NCBI GenBank assembly: GCA_036268995.1
Contig: DATATB010000188.1
Coordinates: 1 to 64,000, forward strand
Source: DATATB01 sp036268995
GTDB lineage: Bacteria; Planctomycetota; Planctomycetia; Pirellulales; PNKZ01
Length of the DNA: 64,000 nt
Reading direction: 5' to 3'
Below are positions 35,701 through 41,785 of the stretch, one piece after another. The notes under the pieces are model-generated. The model did not search any database and was not told the DNA's origin. It saw nothing but the letters and a program-made list of their open reading frames with translations. Every line of letters starts with the position of its first letter. The first letter of the stretch is position 1. The translations under genes were made by a program, and so were the position numbers.

Positions 35701-36385
35701 GCGCCGCAAGCTCAATAATCTGGGCAACGTCAACCTCGAGGCCCTGGCCGAATTGGACGAGCTGGAAAGCCGCTTCGCGAGCTTGGAGGCGCAGCATCGC
35801 GACCTGGTGCAGGCCAAGCAGCATCTGGACGAGATTATCGGCCGCATCAATACCGACAGCCGCCGGTTGTTTTCCGAAACGCTCGAAGCAGTGAAAGAAA
35901 ACTTCCAGAACCTGTTCCGCAAGTTGTTCGGCGGCGGACAGGCCGACGTGGTACTCGAAGAGGGCGTCGACATTCTCGACAGCGGCATCGAGATCATCGC
36001 CCGGCCGCCGGGCAAACAGCCGCGGAACATTTCGCTGCTCAGCGGCGGCGAAAAAACGCTCACCTGCGTGGCCCTGCTGCTGGCGATCTTTCAGTATCGG
36101 CCCAGCCCGTTCTGCGTGCTGGACGAGGTCGACGCCGCGCTGGACGAGGCGAACATCGAGCGCTTCATCGGCGTTCTGCAGGAATTCCTGGCCTGGACGC
36201 AGTTTGTCGTGGTCACGCACAGCAAGAAGACCATGACCTGCGCGTCGACGCTCTACGGCGTGACGATGCAGGAGTCGGGCATCAGCAAGCGGGTCAGCGT
36301 CCGTTTCGAGGACGTGAGCGAAACCGGCGACTTTGCCGTCACCGGGGCTGCCGAGCCAGGCGGCGACGACGAGCAAGCGGCGTAG
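32756..36385 (+). CDS. smc: chromosome segregation protein SMC
   Basis: A 1209-residue structural-maintenance-of-chromosomes ATPase. Walker A GPNGSGKS lies at residues 30-37. Long Ala/Glu/Leu/Gln-rich coiled coils run to about 500, a hinge domain lies near 500-660 (VGAGVKQVLAEVLGSD), and a second coiled coil returns to the head. The ABC signature LLSGGEKTL is near 1096 and Walker B CVLDEVDAALDEAN near 1120. SMC dimers compact and segregate chromosomes together with ScpA and ScpB, which are not encoded in this window. A likely terminator follows. Confidence 0.95.
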   Translation: MLKALELVGFKSFADKTRFEFSRGITAVVGPNGSGKSNIVDAIKWVLGEQSVKSLRGKEMADVIFNGSGTRGALNAAETTLTFDNSHKLLPLDSPEVHVTRRVYRSGEGEYLINKQPCRLRDIREMFAGTGIGIEAYSVIEQGKVDVLLQSSPRERRVIFEEAAGISRFKAKKLETLRRLERVDQNLLRLSDIVGEVESRLRSVRLQASKARRYKEHVDRLQQLRTTLGRADWQQHTTRLAEISTEIERLQATHGQNIAEAEQSETATLACDTSLAAAEAEIRACDSRAAGDRERLATAEATIAHWQAHSTELEEELSRHRGHVAAMSLRAGDLRQQLDETLGALAAAEDRHRQLEARAAADAGQLDLLLAEAETAHAAAEQARTELAEKMRRAGSLSSEISGLQSQAEAAQAAAARARRRLDELQAGRQQLDNECRDLKRLQAELAARVDERHGELAAAQSRLAKLRQEHASLSAQVSQMRQRQAGASERASVLEELESRAEGVGAGVKQVLAEVLGSDNPQGWLRGLVADLFEASVENAPLVDLALGERAQHLVVDNRQELLNFLGQAAYQLRGRVGFISAEPPELPPIPDLTSIPYVLGRADQLVTVDATLRPLAEWLLGRTWVVDKLDDALALHRIAGHGAQVITLAGELVSSEGSISVGPRQGALGLISRRSELRALRDLLADLESHLATAEARLAELDQAARAEDDRIDQLLENHQRAVQLLTEHRLRVHAAETRLQQLDEQRTALEDEIEAADRQSEASGEAITAARRQLESLESEAAEQQARLADMTSEAARLDSQRQALAEQMTAWKVDSAQSDERLRNLRSRRLQCERDQQERQQSMAEGRQQLEQCADRLRTAQRAILQAESAAALLYLSRQQGAAEMGELATKQAGHRNWRTELAAQAARARAAARELEESQHARELDAQQIRLERTNLAARLQEDYAIDLAAAAEGPPEAGLSAELPDRASAEQEIAELRRKLNNLGNVNLEALAELDELESRFASLEAQHRDLVQAKQHLDEIIGRINTDSRRLFSETLEAVKENFQNLFRKLFGGGQADVVLEEGVDILDSGIEIIARPPGKQPRNISLLSGGEKTLTCVALLLAIFQYRPSPFCVLDEVDAALDEANIERFIGVLQEFLAWTQFVVVTHSKKTMTCASTLYGVTMQESGISKRVSVRFEDVSETGDFAVTGAAEPGGDDEQAA

Positions 36386-36404
36386 AGTCCGCCAAATCTT
36401 TCAC

Positions 36405-36435
36405 AAAGCCCCCATGGACCGCAGTTCATGGGCTT
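36405..36435 (+). terminator. probable terminator after smc
   Basis: AAAGCCCCCATG pairs with CATGGGCTT (one bulged C), followed by GCGTTTG. The T run is short, so efficiency is uncertain. Confidence 0.45.
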
Positions 36436-37055
36436 GCGTTTGTACCCGGCGGCGGGGGCTGGCGATGGCAGCGATTCCTGCATGCCACGCGGCTGACAAT
36501 TGGAGCCCAGTCCTTGACGCGCTGAGCATAATTCGTGTGGGAGCGATTCGGGCTGGCCCGGACAGCCGGATTCACGCTGCCAGACGGCATAATCCGTGTC
36601 TACGTTGCCGCTGGATGTGGCCAGTTGTGGCCCGTGCGATCCGTGCCGCCGCTACGCATGGAAAAAGTTTCTAAAGTCCTACCCTGCCCTGACTCGAAAC
36701 TACTTTCGGAAGGCTTATGCAGCCACGGAGTTTCTGCGGAAACCCGAATGGCCGGCATAAGCTGCAGGGGGGAACCTGCCAAGAAGGCTTTGCCTTTTTA
36801 AAGCGTGGACATCCGGCTAGCGCCTGTGCCGGATACTCCGCCGCTCGTTGCCCTCTCCTGCGCCCGAATCGCCGGGTGAACTACCCCGCAGAATGTCTTG
36901 GGAAACCGTAATACAGCGATTGGACCACAGCTTCTCTATTTTACGGATTTTCCCTGACTTCTGAATGCCCAGTCTGCCGATGAGAACTTTAGGCCGATAG
37001 CTCAGAGGGAGCTGAGCCGAGGTCGAAACCCGAAACCAATTTTTAATGTAAGGTC

Positions 37056-37100
37056 CCGACCCAGATGTTTGCGGTCGGCTGGTTGACTAACCCACAGCCG
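37056..37100 (+). promoter_or_regulatory. mutually exclusive hairpins in leader of HTH/receiver gene
   Basis: CCGACC (37056-37061) pairs with GGTCGG (37073-37078). A second hairpin CGGCTGGTT-GACT-AACC-CA-CAGCCG spans 37076-37100 and shares bases 37076-37078 with the first, so both cannot form fully at once. The start codon is 120 bases downstream. This could be an attenuator-type switch; it is an inference from base pairing only. Confidence 0.3.
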
Positions 37101-37219
37101 GCACGAAGGAACGCGAAGCAGCCGATCGTACCGCAAGCAAGGGATCATGCAGCTTGGCCGGTCAAGCTAGAGGCCGATCAAGCCCGTTCAAACCAAGCGA
37201 ATTGTATGGAGAGCCTGCG

Positions 37220-37795
37220 ATGAAGGTTTTCACAACTGGTCAGGTCGCGAAGATCTGTAAGGTGGCCCCGCGCACCGTCAGCAAATGGTTCGATTCCGGC
37301 CGGCTGAAAGGCTACCGTATTCCCGGTTCGCAAGACCGGCGTATCCCGCGCGAATATTTGATTCGTTTCCTCAAAGAGCACGGCATGCCCTTGGGCGACC
37401 TCGAAGACGAGGCCATGGCCAAGGTGCTGATTGTCGGCCAGGACCAGGTCCTGATCGAGAATCTGAAGCGCGAGCTGCCGCTCGATCGGTCGTTCAAGGT
37501 GGCGGTGGCTGCCAGCGGGTTCGAAGCCGGCATTCAAGCCGAAAGCTTCCATCCCGACTGCATCATCGTCGACTTCTCGATCGGCCGTACGGAAGCGTTG
37601 CAGATTTGCCAAAATCTGCGTCGCAACACCGAGTATGCCGACACGATCCTGATCGCCTTGCTGCCTGATGACGGCAACTCGACCAGCTTCGATCGTTCGA
37701 GCATCAACGAAACGTTCAAGAAGCCCTTCGACACAGCCTTGCTGGCCGAGCGGTTGCGAACGTTGATCGGTGCCCGCAAAGAGCTGATCCGCTAG
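37220..37795 (+). CDS. HTH plus degenerate receiver-domain regulator
   Basis: A 191-residue protein. Residues 1-60 form a MerR/excisionase-like HTH (TTGQVAKICKVAPRTVSKWF then GYRIPGSQDRRIPREYL). Residues 68-188 form a receiver-like fold: CIIVDFS gives a possible phospho-acceptor Asp118 and FKKPFD the conserved Lys168-Pro. The N-terminal acidic pair of true receivers is replaced (VLIVGQDQ), so phosphorylation is doubtful. GGAGAG before the ATG at 37220 decides the start. The order HTH then receiver is the reverse of most response regulators. Confidence 0.82.
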   Translation: MKVFTTGQVAKICKVAPRTVSKWFDSGRLKGYRIPGSQDRRIPREYLIRFLKEHGMPLGDLEDEAMAKVLIVGQDQVLIENLKRELPLDRSFKVAVAASGFEAGIQAESFHPDCIIVDFSIGRTEALQICQNLRRNTEYADTILIALLPDDGNSTSFDRSSINETFKKPFDTALLAERLRTLIGARKELIR

Positions 37796-38086
37796 GGATT
37801 CTCTCGCCGATATCAACTCGCCGAAAGCGCACAACCCGCCGCGGCTAGACCCCTGCGGCGGTTACCGTGCCCGGCGATCGGGGATTGCGAAATCCCCCAC
37901 GCCCTCGCCTTCCTGCCTATTCGTCTCTCCGTTCATCTACTCCCTCCGCCGCCTCCGGCTGGCTAAGATAGCCAGTGGCGCGCCCGAGCCAACGGGCACG
38001 CGATTTCTTGGCGGCGATGCCGGGCTCCGACGGTTGAGCCTCGACGGTGCATCCCGCGCGAACTCATGCGGGGGGAATGCTGCACC

Positions 38087-38560
38087 GTGGCCGACTTCAC
38101 GCATTTCGACGAGCAAGGCGCCAGCCGCATGGTGGACGTCGGCAGCAAGCCGATCGCTGCCCGCCACGCGCGGGCCAGCGGCCGCGTGCGATTGGCGCCA
38201 GCCACGCTTGCAGCCATCCGCGACCGCACGACCACCAAGGGAGACGTGCTCGAGGTGGCCCGGCTGGCCGGTATCATGGCTGCCAAAAAGACCGCCGACT
38301 TGATCCCGCTGTGCCACCCGCTGGGATTGGACGAGGTGCGGGTCGACTTTTCGTTTCCCGACGAGTCCACGATCCGAATTTCGGCCACCGTGCGAGTGAC
38401 GGCCCGAACGGGGGTCGAGATGGAGGCGCTCACGGCCGTGGCCGTGGCCGGGCTGACGATCTACGACATGTGCAAGTCGCTGGATCGTGGCATGGAGCTC
38501 ACCGACATCCGCCTCGAAGAAAAGTCCGGCGGCCGCAGCGGCGATTACGTCCGGCCGTAG
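38087..38560 (+). CDS. moaC: cyclic pyranopterin monophosphate synthase accessory protein
   Basis: A 157-residue MoaC, which completes conversion of GTP-derived intermediate to cyclic pyranopterin monophosphate in molybdenum cofactor synthesis. Family motifs KGDV, DLIPLCHPLGLDEV, TGVEMEALTAV, YDMCK and KSGGRSGDY are intact. GTG at 38087 is preferred over ATG at 38066: with it, ADFTHFDEQGASRMVDV lines up residue for residue with the E. coli N-terminus, and a G-rich SD lies upstream. No other moa gene is in the window. Confidence 0.92.
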   Translation: MADFTHFDEQGASRMVDVGSKPIAARHARASGRVRLAPATLAAIRDRTTTKGDVLEVARLAGIMAAKKTADLIPLCHPLGLDEVRVDFSFPDESTIRISATVRVTARTGVEMEALTAVAVAGLTIYDMCKSLDRGMELTDIRLEEKSGGRSGDYVRP

Positions 38561-38574
38561 ATTGCCAGCAGCCT

Positions 38575-39042
38575 TCAGCTCGAGCGGCGTTTTTCTTCCA
38601 GCATGGGCTCGAGCTCTTCGACAAAATCGCGAACGTCCTTGAACTCGCGATAGACGCTGGCAAAGCGGACAAAGGCCACCTGGTCCAATTGACGCAGGTG
38701 TCGCATCACCAGTTCGCCCAAAGTCTGGCTGGGGACTTCACTGTCGAAGTTGGCATAGACCTCGCTCTCGATGGCCGAGACGGTGGCCTCGATCTGCTCC
38801 TCGCTGATCGGCCGCTTCCAGCAGGCTTTTTCCAGACCCCGCTTGATCTTGTCGCGCTCGAAAGGAGTCCGCGAGCCGTCTTTTTTGACGACCTTGATGG
38901 CCCACTCTTCGATGCGTTCGTAGGTGGTATAGCGCCGCTTGCAGTCCAGGCACTCGCGGCGCCGGCGGATCGCGAAGCCGTCTTCGCTGGCGCGCGAATC
39001 GATCACCCGGTCGTTATCCACGCGGCAGAAGGGGCATTTCAT
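38575..39042 (-). CDS. nrdR: transcriptional repressor NrdR
   Basis: A 155-residue NrdR. The N-terminal zinc ribbon has Cys3, Cys6, Cys31 and Cys34 (KCPFC...ECLDCKRR). An ATP-cone domain follows from about residue 46 (WAIKVVKKDGSRTPFERDKI). NrdR senses ATP/dATP and represses ribonucleotide reductase genes through NrdR boxes. The ATG at 39042 places the zinc ribbon at the very N-terminus as in the family. It is convergent with moaC and 15 bases from it. No nrd operon is visible in the window. Confidence 0.94.
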   Translation of the reverse strand: MKCPFCRVDNDRVIDSRASEDGFAIRRRRECLDCKRRYTTYERIEEWAIKVVKKDGSRTPFERDKIKRGLEKACWKRPISEEQIEATVSAIESEVYANFDSEVPSQTLGELVMRHLRQLDQVAFVRFASVYREFKDVRDFVEELEPMLEEKRRSS

Positions 39043-39073
39043 ACCTGTCAACTATACAGTGCCGCCCCGCCGC

Positions 39074-39131
39074 CATAAAGCCGCGACCGGTGGTCGCGGG
39101 CATTTACGCGACCACCGATCGCGGCTTTATG
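39074..39131. repeat. inverted repeat family B, two-arm copy
   Basis: Left arm CATAAAGCCGCGACCGGTGG and five more bases (39074-39098), eight-base loop, right arm 39107-39131 with one mismatch. It lies just beyond the glnA stop and could stop leftward transcription. Confidence 0.88.
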
Positions 39132-39148
39132 AATGTCCCAAAGTGCTA

Positions 39149-40561
39149 TCACATGTCGTAGTACAAGCAGAACTCGTACGGATGCGGACGCAGCCGCATG
39201 GCGTCGACTTCTTTCTCTTTCTTGTACCAGATCCAGGTGTCGATCACGTCTTCGGTAAACACGTCGCCACGCAGCAGGAAGTCGTGATTGCGACGCAGCG
39301 CGTCGAGCGATTCTTCCAGCGAACCGGGCGTCTTGGGCACTTCGGCCAGCTCTTCCGGCTCCAGGTCGTAAATGTCCTTGTCCAGCGGCTCGCCCGGGTG
39401 AATCTTGTTCTGGATGCCGTCGATCACGGCCATCAGCATGGCCGAAAACGCCAGGTACGGATTGCAGCTCGGGTCCGGGCAGCGGAACTCGACGCGCTTC
39501 GCCTTGGGGCTCGCGCTGTACATCGGAATGCGGCAGCTCGCCGAGCGGTTGCGCTGCGAATAGGCCAGGTTCACCGGCGCTTCGTAGCCGGGCACCAGCC
39601 GCTTGTAGCTATTGGTCGTCGGGTTGCTAAAGGCCAGGATCGAAGGCGCGTGCTTCAGCAGCCCGCCGATGGCGTGCAGCGCCATCTCGCTGAGGCCCGC
39701 ATAGCCGCTGCCGGCAAACAGCGGCTCGCTCCCTCTCCACAGCGAAATGTGCGTGTGCATGCCCGAGCCGTTGTCACCGTACAAGGGCTTGGGCATGAAG
39801 GTCACGGTCTTGCCGTGCTTCTTGGCGACGTTCTTGATGATGTATTTGTAGATCATCATGTAGTCGGCCATGCGCACCAGGTCGGTAAAGCGCAGGTCGA
39901 TCTCGCTCTGGCCGGCCGTGGCCACTTCGTGGTGTTGCGCTTCGACGTCCATGCCACAGTCGATCATCGTCTGCATCATCTCGTTGCGGATGTTCATCAA
40001 CTGGTCCGCAGGTGGCACCGGGAAATAGCCTTCCTTGTAGCGCAGCTTGTAGCCCAGGTTCGGCTTTTCGTCGCGGCCGCGGTTCCATTCGCCTTCGATG
40101 CTGTCCACATGGTAGTAGCCTTCGCGGGCGTTCTGGTCGAAGCGCACGTCGTCGAAGATAAAGAACTCGGCCTCGGGCCCGATGTAGCAAGTGTCGGCGA
40201 TGCCGGTGCTCTTGAGATAGTTGACGGCCTTGCGCGCCACGTTGCGCGGGTCGCGCGAGTAATCTTCGCGCGTGATCGGATCCTGGATGTTGCAGATCAT
40301 CACCAGCGTGGGCAGCTCGGTGAACGGATCGAGAAAGGCCGTGTCGGGCTGCGGCACCACGAGCATGTCGCTCTCGTTGATCGCCTGCCAGCCGCGGATG
40401 CTCGAGCCGTCGAAGCCCAAGCCGTCTTCGAACACGTCTTCTTCCAGCTTATTGACCGGGATCGTGAAGTGCTGCCATAGGCCCGGAAAATCCATGAACC
40501 GCATGTCGACGGCCTTGACGTTTTTTTCGCGACAAAACGCCAACACTTCTTTGGGCTTCAT
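39149..40561 (-). CDS. glnA: glutamine synthetase type I
   Basis: A 470-residue ATP-dependent ammonium-assimilating enzyme. GFDGSSIRGW, GPEAEFFIFD, HHEVATAGQSEID, NGSGMHTHISLW, PTTNSYKRLVPG and NRSASCRIP are the GS-I beta-grasp and active-site blocks. DIYDLEPEEL retains the adenylylation Tyr, so GlnE-type control is possible. The ATG at 40561 has AAAGGAAC seven bases upstream. A sigma-70-like promoter lies at 40633-40660. A type III enzyme is encoded 1.2 kb upstream, so two isozymes are available. Confidence 0.95.
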   Translation of the reverse strand: MKPKEVLAFCREKNVKAVDMRFMDFPGLWQHFTIPVNKLEEDVFEDGLGFDGSSIRGWQAINESDMLVVPQPDTAFLDPFTELPTLVMICNIQDPITREDYSRDPRNVARKAVNYLKSTGIADTCYIGPEAEFFIFDDVRFDQNAREGYYHVDSIEGEWNRGRDEKPNLGYKLRYKEGYFPVPPADQLMNIRNEMMQTMIDCGMDVEAQHHEVATAGQSEIDLRFTDLVRMADYMMIYKYIIKNVAKKHGKTVTFMPKPLYGDNGSGMHTHISLWRGSEPLFAGSGYAGLSEMALHAIGGLLKHAPSILAFSNPTTNSYKRLVPGYEAPVNLAYSQRNRSASCRIPMYSASPKAKRVEFRCPDPSCNPYLAFSAMLMAVIDGIQNKIHPGEPLDKDIYDLEPEELAEVPKTPGSLEESLDALRRNHDFLLRGDVFTEDVIDTWIWYKKEKEVDAMRLRPHPYEFCLYYDM

Positions 40562-40900
40562 GGCATGTTCCTTTTTCTCACTGGTGATGCGTAGCCGCAC
40601 GGGTGAATCTGGCAGCCGGAGACAGCGCTGCCATCATAGCGCATCGCAAGCGCGATACAATCATGATGCAAAAAAAGACGAAGGGGCGGTCGTTTTGCCG
40701 AAAAGTCGGCATCTCAGAAAAGGAAGTCCTGTGGTCATTGTTTTGCCAGGGCGCGCTGGCCCAGCGAAGCATAATCCCATGAGAATGTGGCCTTGTTTCT
40801 GACGTTCGATTATCCTGAAGGCAGGAAAAGGCAGGCCTTTTTCGGCCTTGATGGCGGCGACGCGCCAGGTCGAAGCCCTGGGCCGCGGATCGAGGGACAT
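40562..40900. other. 339-base divergent gap between glnA and the antitoxin-like gene
   Basis: Contains the glnA leader and a probable promoter at 40633-40660. No other feature recognised. Confidence 0.5.
40633..40660 (-). promoter_or_regulatory. probable glnA promoter
   Basis: On the minus strand TTGTAT, 16 bases, TATGAT, about 70 bases ahead of the glnA start codon. The -10 element matches five of six positions; the -35 only three. Confidence 0.4.
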
Positions 40901-41371
40901 ATGACCATGAGCATCCAAGCCGTACGAAACATGCTCGACAAGTTTGTCGAGCCATGGAACCGAGGCGATCAGCCGGGCACCGAGAGCTTTCAGATTGCGG
41001 ATCGGCTCGATGAGATGGTCGCGACGCTGCGATTCATACTGTCGCGCATCGATCGCCGCGCCGCGCCGCAACATCGTGAAAAGCTTCACAAGCTTACGCT
41101 TTCCGATGTCGAGGTGTTGTCCGAGCTTTATCGCGAGTGGTACGATGCCGCATCCGATTTGATGGCCGAAATTGAAGGCAGCGAGGTCAATGGCTTTTCG
41201 GTCGAGCAAGCCGAGGAATTCAGGTCAGACTTTCAACGCGTAGGATTAATCCTCCCCGATCTTCGGGTTCTGCGCGGGCGAGTTGATGATTTCCGTGCCG
41301 GGCAGTACGTTTCGCTGAAAGATGCTACTGATGGCATGGGCGGTTTTCTTCCACAAGGAAGCACTGAGTAA
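40901..41371 (+). CDS. antitoxin-like protein of unknown family
   Basis: A 156-residue, mostly helical acidic protein (FQIADRLDEMVATLRFILSR and VEVLSELYREWYDAASDLMA) ending in GQYVSLKDATDGM, a tail that resembles the C-terminal segment of small antitoxin-like proteins. GAGGGAC before the ATG at 40901 sets the start. The next gene begins 50 bases before this one ends. I do not recognise a family; the antitoxin label follows from order, overlap and the toxin-like neighbour. Bases 41341-41400, across the junction, have 29 G/C of 60. Confidence 0.5.
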   Translation: MTMSIQAVRNMLDKFVEPWNRGDQPGTESFQIADRLDEMVATLRFILSRIDRRAAPQHREKLHKLTLSDVEVLSELYREWYDAASDLMAEIEGSEVNGFSVEQAEEFRSDFQRVGLILPDLRVLRGRVDDFRAGQYVSLKDATDGMGGFLPQGSTE

Positions 41372-41624
41372 GATCAAAAGCTTACCCCTGCCGATACGGA
41401 AGCAATTCACGGACCCAATCCGGCGCCTTGGCCAGGATCCCATCGGCAACAGCCACAATCCGGCGATGCCGTTCGCCTGGCGCGGTTCGCAATTTGATTT
41501 CCGTGTCACGGATGCGGAAGGGTCCGGCCACAACGTCAGCATCTTTTTCCTGTTCGATGACGACCCACGTATCGAGCGGATTTGGGTTCATGATGTCGTC
41601 GTCAATCCACCGATCGACGATTAA
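41322..41624 (+). CDS. RelE/ParE-like toxin candidate
   Basis: A 100-residue basic-then-acidic protein. WAVFFHKEALSKIKSLPLPI and RKQFTDPIRRLGQDPIG are the two N-terminal helices, followed by strands FDFRVTD, VSIFFLF and RIERIWVHDVVV, the strand order of the RelE/ParE fold. Catalytic residues are not certain. The start may be 41322 or the ATG at 41331; both overlap the upstream gene. Position after an antitoxin-like gene supports a toxin/antitoxin pair. Family assignment is by eye. Confidence 0.5.
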   Translation: MLLMAWAVFFHKEALSKIKSLPLPIRKQFTDPIRRLGQDPIGNSHNPAMPFAWRGSQFDFRVTDAEGSGHNVSIFFLFDDDPRIERIWVHDVVVNPPIDD

Positions 41625-41690
41625 TCCGGTCTGGCCGCGTGGCGTGCGGCAGGGAACCTGCAGAATCAGATTCAGACGGGGCCATTATCC

Positions 41691-41726
41691 AAAAAAATGC
41701 CGCCCCCGCATGGCTGCGGGGGCGGC
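41691..41726 (-). terminator. intrinsic terminator of the type III glutamine synthetase gene
   Basis: On the minus strand a perfect 12-base stem (GCCGCCCCCGCA with TGCGGGGGCGGC), loop of four, then A and seven Ts. It lies 60 bases past the stop. Confidence 0.92.
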
Positions 41727-41785
41727 ACGGATGAAACGAGCCCCGAACGTAAAGCAGTTGGCCGCCCCAAAGCGGCCGGTGACGC

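Larger units (their letters stand above)
36386..37219. other. 834-base gap before the HTH/receiver gene
   Basis: No CDS or RNA gene was recognised. The left end holds the probable smc terminator (36405-36435). A short hairpin AAGGC-TTT-GCCTT with a T run lies at about 36784-36799. Two alternative hairpins near 37056-37100 lie in the probable leader of the next gene. Base composition is less GC-rich than in flanking genes. Confidence 0.5.

Noticed and set aside
33860..36376. Long open frame on the minus strand (838 codons)
   Set aside because: It is the antisense shadow of smc; GC-rich coding often leaves long stop-free complementary frames and it has no family features.
36991..37030. tRNA-like string GCCGATAGCTCAGAGGGAGC followed by GGTCGAAACC
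   Set aside because: The D-arm-like and T-arm-like strings are close together with no room or pairing for an anticodon arm, so it does not fold as a tRNA.
40680..40760. Possible sigma-54 promoter for glnA
   Set aside because: The only GG-N10-GC match on the minus strand (starting CGGCAA) has a poor -12 element; a sigma-70-like site nearer the gene is better.
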